Source of the DNA: Pseudomonadota bacterium
Lineage (GTDB): Bacteria; Pseudomonadota; Alphaproteobacteria; Acetobacterales; Acetobacteraceae
Length of the DNA stretch: 7,015 nt
NCBI GenBank assembly: GCA_021829055.1
Contig: JAJZCS010000102.1
Span: 1-7,015, forward strand
Reading direction: 5' to 3'
The position numbers and the translations under genes are program-made. Below the pieces are notes generated by a model. It ran no database searches, was not told where the DNA came from, and was given only the letters and a program-made list of their open reading frames with translations. Shown piece after piece: positions 1 through 6,000 of the stretch (position 1 is the stretch's first letter; each line of letters opens with the position of its first letter).

Positions 1-1
1 G

Positions 2-127
2 TTGGCGTCCGGCGATGGTGCCAAGGGCGGTCGTCCGCCGTATGTGGATGTTCAGGGTACGGATCCTGGCGGTACAGAACAGCGTCAGCGACGCTGTGTA
101 TGGAATATCGGATCCGGGCTCGGCTGA
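2..127 (+). CDS. Possible 3' end of an unidentified plus-strand gene (partial)
   Basis: An open frame enters from the left edge and ends at a TGA at 125-127, giving 41 residues without a start in view. The peptide is rich in Gly, Asp and Arg (for example GRPPYVDVQGTDPGG followed by EQRQRRCVWNIGSGLG) and reads more like real protein than the overlapping frame at 15-206, whose Met/Val/Arg-rich translation looks like a shadow. If real, it converges on lptB, which ends at 250. I do not recognise the family. With only 41 codons the call rests on amino-acid composition alone, and the stretch could equally be non-coding sequence downstream of lptB. The rest of the gap, 128-249, shows no gene and no convincing hairpin-plus-T-run terminator on either strand. 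Confidence 0.33.
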   Translation: MASGDGAKGGRPPYVDVQGTDPGGTEQRQRRCVWNIGSGLG

Positions 128-249
128 AGCATGGAAACCAATCTACAAAATTTTGATGATTTCAACACACGCAGCACAAGCCGCAAACCCGCTCGCCATT
201 TCTTAACCCGTAGTATACCGATTAAAAAGGACTTACGTTAACCTCCCAA

Positions 250-1023
250 CTATAAGGCAAATCGCTCGCCCAAGTATACTCGGCGAACATCCTGATCAGC
301 GACAACCGCATCCGGTTCTCCTTCCATCAGAACCTGCCCCTCGTGCAGAATATAGGCGCGGTCGATGATTTCAAGCGTCTCACGCACGTTGTGATCAGTA
401 ATAATGACACCAAGGCCGCGATCCTTAAGATGTGCAACCAAGTCCCTGATTTCCCCAACCGCAATCGGATCAATACCGGCTAATGGTTCGTCAAGTAAAA
501 TATAGCGGGGCCCGGTAGCCAAAGCACGGGCGATCTCAACCCGTCGCCGCTCGCCCCCTGACAATGCTAACGACGGTGTACGGCGCAGATGAGAAATACC
601 GAACTCGGCCAGCAGCTCGTCAAGTAATGCTGCTCGCCGATCACGATCATATTCGACCACCTCAATTGCTGCGGCGATGTTCTGCTCAACTGTCAATCCG
701 CGGAACACCGACGCCTCCTGTGGGAGATAACCGATACCAAGCCGTGCCCGTCGATACATCGGCAGCATCGAAATATTGGCGCCATCAAGCATAATGGTCC
801 CGGCATCAGGTTGAATTAGACCGACGATCATATAAAATGTTGTCGTTTTTCCTGCACCGTTTGGACCAAGCAAACCAATTGCTTCACCTCGTCGAAGCGT
901 TAGAGAAACATTACGCACAACGGGATGTTTTCGAAACACTTTCTCAAGCCCGCGCACGACGAGACCGGTATTCTGAATATCCACCTCACGAACGTGATCG
1001 GCCAGCCGCAATGTCTCGTTCAT
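250..1023 (-). CDS. lptB: LPS export ABC transporter ATP-binding protein LptB
   Basis: LptB is the cytoplasmic ATPase of the LptB2FG complex, which extracts lipopolysaccharide from the inner membrane and pushes it onto the LptC-LptA bridge. The 257-residue protein has every ABC ATPase motif: Walker A GPNGAGKT (residues 53-60), Q-loop Gln102 within QEASVF, signature LSGGE (154-158), Walker B ILLDE (175-179) and switch His211. The QEASVFRGLT segment around Phe107 and the C-terminal VRRVYLGERFAL are characteristic of LptB rather than of ABC proteins in general. It is about 16 residues longer at the N-terminus than E. coli LptB. The ATG at 1023 overlaps the lptA stop as ATGA, so translation is probably coupled. 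It is the last gene of the operon here; rpoN or hpf, which often follow in proteobacteria, are not seen in the remaining 249 bp. Confidence 0.96.
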   Translation of the reverse strand: MNETLRLADHVREVDIQNTGLVVRGLEKVFRKHPVVRNVSLTLRRGEAIGLLGPNGAGKTTTFYMIVGLIQPDAGTIMLDGANISMLPMYRRARLGIGYLPQEASVFRGLTVEQNIAAAIEVVEYDRDRRAALLDELLAEFGISHLRRTPSLALSGGERRRVEIARALATGPRYILLDEPLAGIDPIAVGEIRDLVAHLKDRGLGVIITDHNVRETLEIIDRAYILHEGQVLMEGEPDAVVADQDVRRVYLGERFAL

Positions 1024-1991
1024 GACCCACCCGCCTTACGCCCAGATTGCGGCGATCCAACCGTCTCCGATGTTGCCGAATTAGGTATCACCAACCCTTG
1101 CACGCGTGCGCCCGTAGCAGCCGTTAACGTCGCAATCCCGGTCTTCGTATCGACCTGCGCCCTCGCGCCCATCAACTCGTTCCGCCCATGTGTGATATGC
1201 ACGTTGCCAGTAAGTACTGCGATTCCCGTCTCGGGGTCATATTCCGCATTGTCTCCGGTGGCGATATCAGTAGCGGTATGGAGGACGACATGCCCATGGG
1301 CGACCACCTTACGCAATTGTCCACCAAGGCCTTGCGCATGTCTCTTTTGTTGCTCCGTCCCACGCACGCTCGGATCGGCCTCAAATCGTTTAAAATATCC
1401 AATTAATACATCAGCCGAAATCGACCGGTGATCTTTCGTAACGATCAACGCATGGCCGATAGCTACTGCCTTGCCACGGTGCGACCAGTACTCCAGTGCC
1501 TTGCGCGCCGTGATCATCTCCTCTGGCGTGATCAGGCGCAGGCCAGCGCCCGTGAGTACCAATTCGCCAGAAGCCATTCGATAAACTGCCTTTTCTCCAA
1601 AAGCCTGCTGACTCGGAGTGAAGATATGCACGCGCCCAATTGCGTCCAGTTCGGAAATCTGAGATTGCCCGGAACCGAACGTTGCGAGAGGGCCACTGGC
1701 GTCGGGTTCGTGAGACGAGGATTCTCGCGTAGCTGCCTTGGCAACATAATGGGCAACAAGCCGGTCAGCCGTCACCGTCACCGAGCCACGAACTGCCTTG
1801 GCATGGCCACTGGCGGTAATGGTCCTCGTCTGCTGATTCCACTCCATACCTTTTGCCGCGGTGATCTTGATCGGCACGGGGGGTACACCGGTGGGCTGAT
1901 CCAGACCTAGCATCTGCCCCTGCGCTGGTACGCAGAAAATTAATGGTCCGAGCAACCCAACGCCCAAAGTTGCCCAGTGCCGCAAGGTCAC
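1020..1991 (-). CDS. lptA: LPS transport periplasmic protein LptA (OstA-like)
   Basis: LptA is the periplasmic beta-jellyroll protein that polymerises into the bridge carrying LPS from LptC to LptD. The start is GTG at 1991, overlapping the lptC stop as GTGA, with a clear GGAG 7 nt upstream; no ATG nearby would keep the signal peptide. Residues 1-23 form an export signal with a hydrophobic core and a plausible cleavage after V-P-A (residues 21-23). Two OstA-like stretches are visible: residues about 43-82 (ITAAKGMEWNQQTRTITASG and following) and a second near the C-terminal third (NAEYDPETGIAVLTGNVHIT). At 323 residues it is much longer than the 185-residue E. coli protein; the extra length is a middle region and a polar Ser/Gly/Arg-rich tail. 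Family assignment is supported by both the repeats and the position between lptC and lptB. Confidence 0.9.
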   Translation of the reverse strand: MTLRHWATLGVGLLGPLIFCVPAQGQMLGLDQPTGVPPVPIKITAAKGMEWNQQTRTITASGHAKAVRGSVTVTADRLVAHYVAKAATRESSSHEPDASGPLATFGSGQSQISELDAIGRVHIFTPSQQAFGEKAVYRMASGELVLTGAGLRLITPEEMITARKALEYWSHRGKAVAIGHALIVTKDHRSISADVLIGYFKRFEADPSVRGTEQQKRHAQGLGGQLRKVVAHGHVVLHTATDIATGDNAEYDPETGIAVLTGNVHITHGRNELMGARAQVDTKTGIATLTAATGARVQGLVIPNSATSETVGSPQSGRKAGGS

Positions 1992-2707
1992 TTTAGTGCT
2001 CCAGCCGAAGAAAGACTTGCAGTCTTCATGCCACCATCTGCGTCTTCCAGAAGTAACTGAGTTCTCCCCCTGAAATGGATCAGGCCACCACCATCCATGA
2101 CGGTGAAACCTGATTCTGCATGCAGCGTCCCGAATGGGCCGTATGCAAGCACGGCTCTGTCACCCGAGGCCACATCGGTACGCAAATCAATCAAGGCACG
2201 CTGTGTTTGCACCGTTATGCCGTCATTCCGGTACAAGGTCACCTTGCCATTCAGCTGCAAATTCCCTTCCTTCTGGTAATACAGCCCTCGCACAGCGCTG
2301 AGCATTAACCAAGTGCCGGAATCAAGCGTTATGTCGCCGGAAGGACGCCACAATCTAAACAGGCTATCACTGACCTGCGTCGCCTTAGCTGCTCGAACCT
2401 CAAATTTTTCACCCTGCGCGTTCACGCCGTGATAACGAGCTTCTCTCAGCTGCGAAATCGGCGCGCCCTCTGAGCCGGCCCGAGGGTAGGTGGCAGGTCC
2501 CACAGAACCACTGGTCCGTAGGTCGGGGAGCACAGCAAGGACAACGAGAAGAGCGATAGCAACTACTGGGAGCGAGATCTTGGCGAACCATACAGTTCTG
2601 CTTCGGACGAGCAACATCACCGGATCATGGCGCGCGATGCTCATCCGACCAGGTTTCGTCTCACTGCGATCAGCGCCACGCGGAATCAGCGTTCTCCGGC
2701 GCATCAC
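1988..2707 (-). CDS. lptC: LPS export system protein LptC
   Basis: LptC is a bitopic inner-membrane protein whose periplasmic jellyroll receives LPS from LptB2FG and passes it to LptA. The translation has a basic N-terminus, one strong membrane segment at about residues 44-60 (LPVVAIALLVVLAVL), and then a periplasmic beta-rich domain with the LptC/OstA pattern GNLQLNGKVTLYRNDG and a following ALIDLRTDVASGD stretch. The length of 239 residues is somewhat above the 191 of E. coli LptC, partly from about 40 residues before the membrane segment. The start is ambiguous: GTG at 2707 and ATG at 2704 are adjacent codons (GTGATG). AGG lies 6 nt before the GTG. Either start overlaps the kdsD stop, by 4 or 1 nt. 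A later Met at residue 22 is also possible. Confidence 0.88.
   Translation of the reverse strand: MMRRRTLIPRGADRSETKPGRMSIARHDPVMLLVRSRTVWFAKISLPVVAIALLVVLAVLPDLRTSGSVGPATYPRAGSEGAPISQLREARYHGVNAQGEKFEVRAAKATQVSDSLFRLWRPSGDITLDSGTWLMLSAVRGLYYQKEGNLQLNGKVTLYRNDGITVQTQRALIDLRTDVASGDRAVLAYGPFGTLHAESGFTVMDGGGLIHFRGRTQLLLEDADGGMKTASLSSAGALK
1999..2002 (-). promoter_or_regulatory. Shine-Dalgarno GGAG fixing the GTG start of lptA
   Basis: On the minus strand GGAG lies 7 nt before GTG at 1991, inside the last codons of lptC. It supports GTG rather than a downstream ATG as the lptA start, as does the signal peptide that begins there. Confidence 0.6.
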
Positions 2708-3726
2708 GCTATACCTGCACGCAACAGATCATGCATGTGTATGATACCTAGGACCCTCCTGTCATCACCTAGCACAAATAGGCTCATAATCTTTGGTTCT
2801 ATGCCGGTCATGTCGTGCAACGCCTGCTCGGCCAACGCATCTGGTCCAATCACTCTAGGCGCGTGCGTCATGACCTCGTGAACCGTGAGTGTGAGAATAT
2901 CGGGTCCCATAGCTCGGCGAAGATCGCCGTCAGTCACAACCCCTATCAATCTGCCGGATGCGTCAACCACGCCAAGACAACCAAAATGCTTCTCGGTAAT
3001 TTTTACAATCGCCCGATCCATGGTTAGGTCGGGCGAAGCGAGCGGTACCGCTGGACCGGTATGCATTAACTGGCCTACACGTTTAAGCCGACCACCCAAT
3101 TTGCCCCCGGGATGGAATATGCCGAATTCGGCTGGCGTAAAGCCACGTCGGGCCAAAAGCGCAATAGCCAGCGCGTCGCCGAGGGCCATCTGCATCGTCG
3201 TGCTGGTGGTTGGAGCAAGCCCGATCGGGCCCGCCTCAGGCACTGGTGGCAACACGAGGATAATATCCGCCGCACGCGCCAGCGTGCTCTCGGCCCGGGA
3301 TGTTATGGCGACCAGCGGGAGATCAAAGCGACTGGTATGAGCAACAATATCAGCGAGCTCGGTTGCCTCGCCCGAGTTGGAAAGAGCAATCACTGCATCG
3401 CCTGGCACAATCATGCCAAGGTCGCCATGGCTTGCCTCTGCAGGGTGCACAAACATCGACGGCGTACCGGTCGAAGCAAAGGTGGCTGCGATCTTCCGTG
3501 CAACGTGACCAGACTTTCCCATGCCGGTCACTACGACCCGCCCCGTCACTTTAGCCACCAAGTCAACCGCTTCGGCAAACCGGGTATCAAGCGCTCCCGC
3601 GAGTGCGGAAAGCGCACCAGCTTCCGCAACCAAAACGTCACGGCCAACAATCAGACAGTCTCGCGCCCGTTTTGCCACATCTTTGGTCTCCGCGTCGGTC
3701 TGATGGGCGCTGCAGCTCGAACTCAT
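2704..3726 (-). CDS. kdsD: Arabinose-5-phosphate isomerase KdsD/KpsF
   Basis: This enzyme interconverts D-ribulose 5-phosphate and D-arabinose 5-phosphate, the first step of Kdo synthesis for the LPS inner core. Starting at ATG 3726 gives 340 residues. An N-terminal SIS sugar-phosphate isomerase domain (about 50-190) contains TGMGKSGH and HPAEASHGDLG, and two CBS domains follow (about 217-275 and 285-340). Lys71, Glu123, Glu164 and His205 sit exactly 12 residues beyond the E. coli KdsD catalytic residues Lys59, Glu111, Glu152 and His193, so the active site appears intact. The open frame extends upstream to a GTG at 3807, but the extra 27 residues (Trp/Cys/Arg-rich) do not look like the family N-terminus. 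It is the first gene of the kdsD-lptC-lptA-lptB operon, so Kdo supply and LPS export would be expressed together. Confidence 0.93.
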   Translation of the reverse strand: MSSSCSAHQTDAETKDVAKRARDCLIVGRDVLVAEAGALSALAGALDTRFAEAVDLVAKVTGRVVVTGMGKSGHVARKIAATFASTGTPSMFVHPAEASHGDLGMIVPGDAVIALSNSGEATELADIVAHTSRFDLPLVAITSRAESTLARAADIILVLPPVPEAGPIGLAPTTSTTMQMALGDALAIALLARRGFTPAEFGIFHPGGKLGGRLKRVGQLMHTGPAVPLASPDLTMDRAIVKITEKHFGCLGVVDASGRLIGVVTDGDLRRAMGPDILTLTVHEVMTHAPRVIGPDALAEQALHDMTGIEPKIMSLFVLGDDRRVLGIIHMHDLLRAGIA

Positions 3727-3825
3727 ATCTTCTGTATGCGACGCTGCCCAACCTCGGGTCAACAAATACCCCCAACGAAAATTACAATCCAAGCTGGAGC
3801 GAATCACTATCCAGTTCTGGCCACT

Positions 3826-4485
3826 TTAGTGCTCAAAAAGGTCCGGATCGTCGTATCCCAGAAGATCGAGAGTCGCGCGGGCCGGAAGGAAGCGGAAGCA
3901 TGCGTCTGCGAGGGCGCGTCGCCCTTCCCGAGCCAGAAGAGCCTCCAGCTTCGCCCACAACGCATGCAGATGCAGCACGTCAGATGCGGCATAGGCACAT
4001 TGTTCCGGGCTCAAGTCCAGTGCTCCCCAATCGCTCGACTGCAACTGCTTTGAAATCTCCACACCAAGCAATTCGCGACAGAGATCCCTGAGGCCGTGCC
4101 GATCCGTATACGTCCGGACTAACTTCGAGGCTATTTTCGTGCAGATAACCGGTCCGGTTCCTATGCCGAACGTTTGCCGTAACATGGCCACGTCAAACCG
4201 GGCAAAATGAAACAACTTAACAACAGCTGGATCCACGAGCAGCCGCTTCAGATTTGGGCAATCGCCGCCTCGCCCACCGAGGCCAGGAGGAATAAGCTGC
4301 ACTAAATGCGCGGTACCGTCTCCCGCAGACAATTGCACTAGGCATAGGCGGTCACGCCGCGCATCGAGCCCCATCGTCTCCGTATCGATCGCCACCACAC
4401 CACTGAATTTAGATAATATTGATTCGGGCAGATCGTGCTTGTGTAGGTGAATCGTCACACCCGCAGCAAATTGTGTCTCGCTCAT
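3826..4485 (-). CDS. rnd: Ribonuclease D, short form without HRDC domain
   Basis: This is a 3'-5' exoribonuclease of the DEDDy family, known for trimming tRNA precursor 3' ends. The 219-residue protein shows all three motifs: Exo I AIDTETMGL with Asp34 and Glu36, Exo II FHFARFDVAML with Asp98, and Exo III YAASDVLHL with Tyr165 and Asp169. It ends soon after the nuclease fold, so it lacks the C-terminal HRDC domains of E. coli RNase D (375 residues), as is usual for short alphaproteobacterial homologues. The frame stays open for 25 codons above this ATG, to 4560, but that extension runs up to the tRNA 3' end and does not resemble the family, so I chose 4485 (MSETQ). It lies 77 nt downstream of tRNA-Leu on the same strand and 99 nt upstream of kdsD, and cotranscription with the tRNA is possible. 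Confidence 0.93.
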   Translation of the reverse strand: MSETQFAAGVTIHLHKHDLPESILSKFSGVVAIDTETMGLDARRDRLCLVQLSAGDGTAHLVQLIPPGLGGRGGDCPNLKRLLVDPAVVKLFHFARFDVAMLRQTFGIGTGPVICTKIASKLVRTYTDRHGLRDLCRELLGVEISKQLQSSDWGALDLSPEQCAYAASDVLHLHALWAKLEALLAREGRRALADACFRFLPARATLDLLGYDDPDLFEH

Positions 4486-4562
4486 GCTTGCTAGAATTCC
4501 GTTGCTAGGCGGCTGACAGCGACCTGATCCCATAGCTTGTCGATTTCGGTCGCACAACAAAC

Positions 4563-4648
4563 TGGTGCCCAGGAGAAGACTCGAACTTCCACAGCCTTAC
4601 GGCCACAGGTACCTGAAACCTGCGCGTCTACCATTCCGCCACCTGGGC
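4563..4648 (-). tRNA. tRNA-Leu (anticodon CAG)
   Basis: The 86-nt gene folds as a class II tRNA. The acceptor arms GCCCAGG and CCTGGGC pair perfectly over 7 bp, followed by discriminator A and an encoded CCA. The D region reads TGGCGGAATGGTAGACGC, typical of tRNA-Leu. The anticodon stem CAGGT/ACCTG closes the loop TTCAGGT, so the anticodon is CAG (4613-4615), reading CUG. A variable arm (GGCCGTAAGGCT) is present, and the T arm contains GTTCGAGTC. The conserved Leu features and the long variable arm leave little doubt about identity. Confidence 0.97.
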
Positions 4649-4692
4649 TTGGTGTCGTCCATTGGCACAGTACATCACCAATTCCCGTCTGG

Positions 4693-4721
4693 GGTCTAGC
4701 GAAGCCCGACTCTGCCGTCAA
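4693..4721 (-). promoter_or_regulatory. Putative sigma-70 promoter for tRNA-Leu
   Basis: On the minus strand TTGACG (4721-4716) is followed after exactly 17 nt by TAGACC (4698-4693), about 45 nt upstream of the tRNA 5' end. The -35 is good (5 of 6 to TTGACA). The -10 is weak against TATAAT, but position and spacing fit a stable-RNA promoter. It may also serve rnd downstream, since no terminator is seen between tRNA and rnd. Confidence 0.42.
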
Positions 4722-4782
4722 TCATCAGGGAACGCCTGGACGATCTGGATCTAAAAAAGCCTCTCATATCGCAATAGACCGT

Positions 4783-5328
4783 TCATACTGGCCTAGAAAA
4801 AGGCACCACAGAGCAATCCGACGATGCGTGCCTGTCACTTAAGTGATAACTGACGACCTCATCGATCCCTCTCGCCCAATCCGCAGCCGCCATCGCCGCG
4901 AGAAGCTGTTGGGCAGCACGCCGCTCAGCGTCAGCCAGCACTGCGTTGTACTCAGCATGCATTACAGAATTCGCCGACCGCTCGGCAATGGAACGCCGAC
5001 GCAGTACCGAAACATCTGCTTGAGCCCGCCGCGCCTTCCGACAGAGGTCAATTGCCATGGCCACGGCCTCCTCCTGCATCCGGCGAAGCGATTTTTGATA
5101 CGAAACAGGATCGCAATGTTTAATCGTCGCGATCCGCTCCCGGGCCTCGTCTTCACCACACTCAATAAAGTTGGTCGTTGGGATTTCGATCCCACACCGG
5201 TCACAAAGCGCTTCGGCAGCTAGAAAGTCTGGTTCTTCCGCATTCAGTGCGTCTAAATCAGACCGTCGCAGCTCGATTGGAAACCGAACAACATTTTCCC
5301 GCAAGTTTTCGATCATCGTAGGTGTCAT
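4783..5328 (-). CDS. Hypothetical protein with a partial DksA/TraR-like zinc-finger motif
   Basis: I do not recognise this 181-residue protein as a named family. The N-terminal 35 residues are acidic/hydrophobic. Residues 42-50 read CDRCGIEIP, like the first half of the DksA/TraR C4 zinc finger (CxxCGxxIP). The expected second CxxC pair is missing; only single cysteines follow at 57 and 72. From about residue 75 to 150 the sequence is Ala/Arg/Glu-rich and almost certainly long alpha-helix, possibly coiled coil. There is no signal peptide or membrane segment, so it should be cytosolic. ATG 5328 is preceded by AGG about 10 nt upstream, whereas the alternative ATG at codon 5 lacks such a site. 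The gene stands alone upstream of tRNA-Leu. It could be a lineage-specific regulator or a phage-derived zinc-finger protein; neither is shown. Confidence 0.6.
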   Translation of the reverse strand: MTPTMIENLRENVVRFPIELRRSDLDALNAEEPDFLAAEALCDRCGIEIPTTNFIECGEDEARERIATIKHCDPVSYQKSLRRMQEEAVAMAIDLCRKARRAQADVSVLRRRSIAERSANSVMHAEYNAVLADAERRAAQQLLAAMAAADWARGIDEVVSYHLSDRHASSDCSVVPFSRPV

Positions 5329-5460
5329 TTTCTATAACCTATGTCGATTCCGGAACCAATGCGATCATTGTTTGGCAACTCCAACTTTAGTTTAAGCGCA
5401 CCTTGAACCTCACAACAGATCTTTTTTATTGATATACGGCCACCATCGGACTTTGAGCAA

Positions 5461-5495
5461 ATGCAATCGTTAACCAAAATAACCGCTTATTGCAT
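5461..5495. repeat. Inverted repeat ATGCAAT/ATTGCAT upstream of the hypothetical gene
   Basis: Seven-base arms at 5461-5467 and 5489-5495 are perfect reverse complements with a 21-nt AT-rich spacer, which itself carries AATAA/TTATT around CCGC. It lies about 135 bp upstream of the 181-residue gene. It could be an operator-like dyad or chance; arms this short are not strong evidence. Confidence 0.35.
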
Positions 5496-5510
5496 CATCT
5501 GCCACTTTAA

Positions 5511-5642
5511 TCACGAACTGGCCGCTTCCCCTTCAAGCGCCGGCAGTTTTGTGACACGATTCGGAACTTCCGGGGTGCCGTCGCTTGCGTAACGCCGTCC
5601 TGCCCGGCAGTATCGTTGCCGAGCGATTTCGGTCCAAGCCAT
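5511..5642 (-). pseudogene. N-terminal remnant of an IS5-family transposase
   Basis: Reading leftward from ATG 5642 gives 43 codons that begin MAWTEIARQRYCRAGRRYASD. This closely resembles the start of a common IS5-family transposase group in Acetobacteraceae and relatives (pattern MAWTEITR..Y.R.G.RYASD.TD.EW). After about 22 residues the likeness stops, just where the TDxEW motif should come, and a TGA follows at 5511. A full transposase of this type is roughly 250 residues and carries a DDE catalytic triad; none of that is present. In another frame after the break a short FRIVSQNCRRL peptide faintly recalls the C-terminal end of these enzymes, hinting at an internal deletion, but this is weak. 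The piece is non-functional on its own. Identification rests on remembered family sequence, not on a search. Confidence 0.6.
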
Positions 5643-5708
5643 TGTGAATCCGTCCGTTGTTGCAAACCGACAGAATCACAACCTGCTAAAATCGATCAAC
5701 TGTCTTTT

Positions 5709-5730
5709 TCGGTCCGGCTCTAAGGACCGA
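5709..5730. repeat. 7-bp hairpin near the presumed IS end
   Basis: TCGGTCC (5709-5715) and GGACCGA (5724-5730) are perfect reverse complements around the 8-nt loop GGCTCTAA. The T run lies on the 5' side, so in the plus direction this is not a terminator, and in the minus direction it is followed by A residues. It is about 70-90 bp upstream of the transposase-like ATG, the distance at which an IS terminal sequence would be expected. TTTCGGTCC also recurs at 5627-5635, inside the remnant. Confidence 0.55.
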
Positions 5731-5862
5731 TGCGTGTCGCTTCGTCCGCCGTGAATGAGACCACGCATCTTCAGCTTTATATTCTCAGTTGTGGTAAGTG
5801 GCCACGGACTTGGGCCCATCGTTCAGAACGAAAGTCATTACAGAGGACACAAACAGCTTTCT

Positions 5863-5890
5863 CCATCCCATTGCTAAATGCGATGGATGG
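5863..5890. repeat. Imperfect hairpin, first of two abutting hairpins
   Basis: The arms 5863-5874 (CCATCCCATTGC) and 5880-5890 (GCGATGGATGG) pair over 11 positions with one bulged C at 5869 and one G-T pair, closing a 5-nt loop TAAAT. The next hairpin begins at the very next base. There is no T run after it on either strand, so it is not an intrinsic terminator. Confidence 0.6.
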
Positions 5891-5925
5891 TTTGGCATTG
5901 AATTCAATACCGATTCAATGCCAAA
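5891..5925. repeat. Perfect 13-bp inverted repeat upstream of the NDUFA9-like gene
   Basis: TTTGGCATTGAAT (5891-5903) and ATTCAATGCCAAA (5913-5925) are exact reverse complements separated by 9 nt. A second palindrome, TTGAATTCAA (5898-5907), overlaps the left arm and offers an alternative fold. The element ends 75 bp before the ATG at 6001. It could act as a leader-RNA structure, an operator dyad, or be a leftover of a mobile element. No T run follows, which argues against a terminator. Confidence 0.7.
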
Positions 5926-6000
5926 GGACTCAAGTTCAAAACTCTGGGCCACATTATCCGGCTTTGATGGTTCAAATCGGGTTAACCAACGGAGAACTCC

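Larger units (their letters stand above)
5329..6000. other. 672-bp intergenic region between divergent genes
   Basis: This gap divides the leftward block from the rightward reductase gene, so it must hold promoters for both directions, but none is convincing. The best leftward candidate is TTGCTC, 18 nt, TATATC about 100 nt before the 181-residue gene, matching consensus only partly. Listed separately are a decayed IS5-type transposase start (5511-5642), a 7-bp hairpin (5709-5730) and two abutting hairpins (5863-5925). A 7-bp inverted repeat ATGCAAT/ATTGCAT (5461-5467 and 5489-5495) also lies here. The open frames at 5730-6014 (+) and 5785-6288 (-) look non-coding. Confidence 0.6.

Noticed and set aside
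128..249. Search for a terminator after lptB
   Set aside because: Only a 5-bp stem (GCGGC/GCTGC) without a following T run was found, which is too weak to call.
3112..4053. 313-codon open frame on the plus strand
   Set aside because: It is antisense to both kdsD and rnd, which carry intact catalytic residues; its translation is rich in Arg, His, Cys and Trp, as expected of a shadow frame.
4843..5223. 126-codon open frame on the plus strand, opposite the hypothetical gene
   Set aside because: The minus-strand frame has a helix-forming composition, a CxxCGxxIP motif and a plausible ribosome site; the plus frame has none of these. The choice is not certain.
5969..5978. GGTTCAAATC resembling a tRNA T-loop
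   Set aside because: The flanking bases do not form the 5-bp T stem and no acceptor, D or anticodon arms are found around it.
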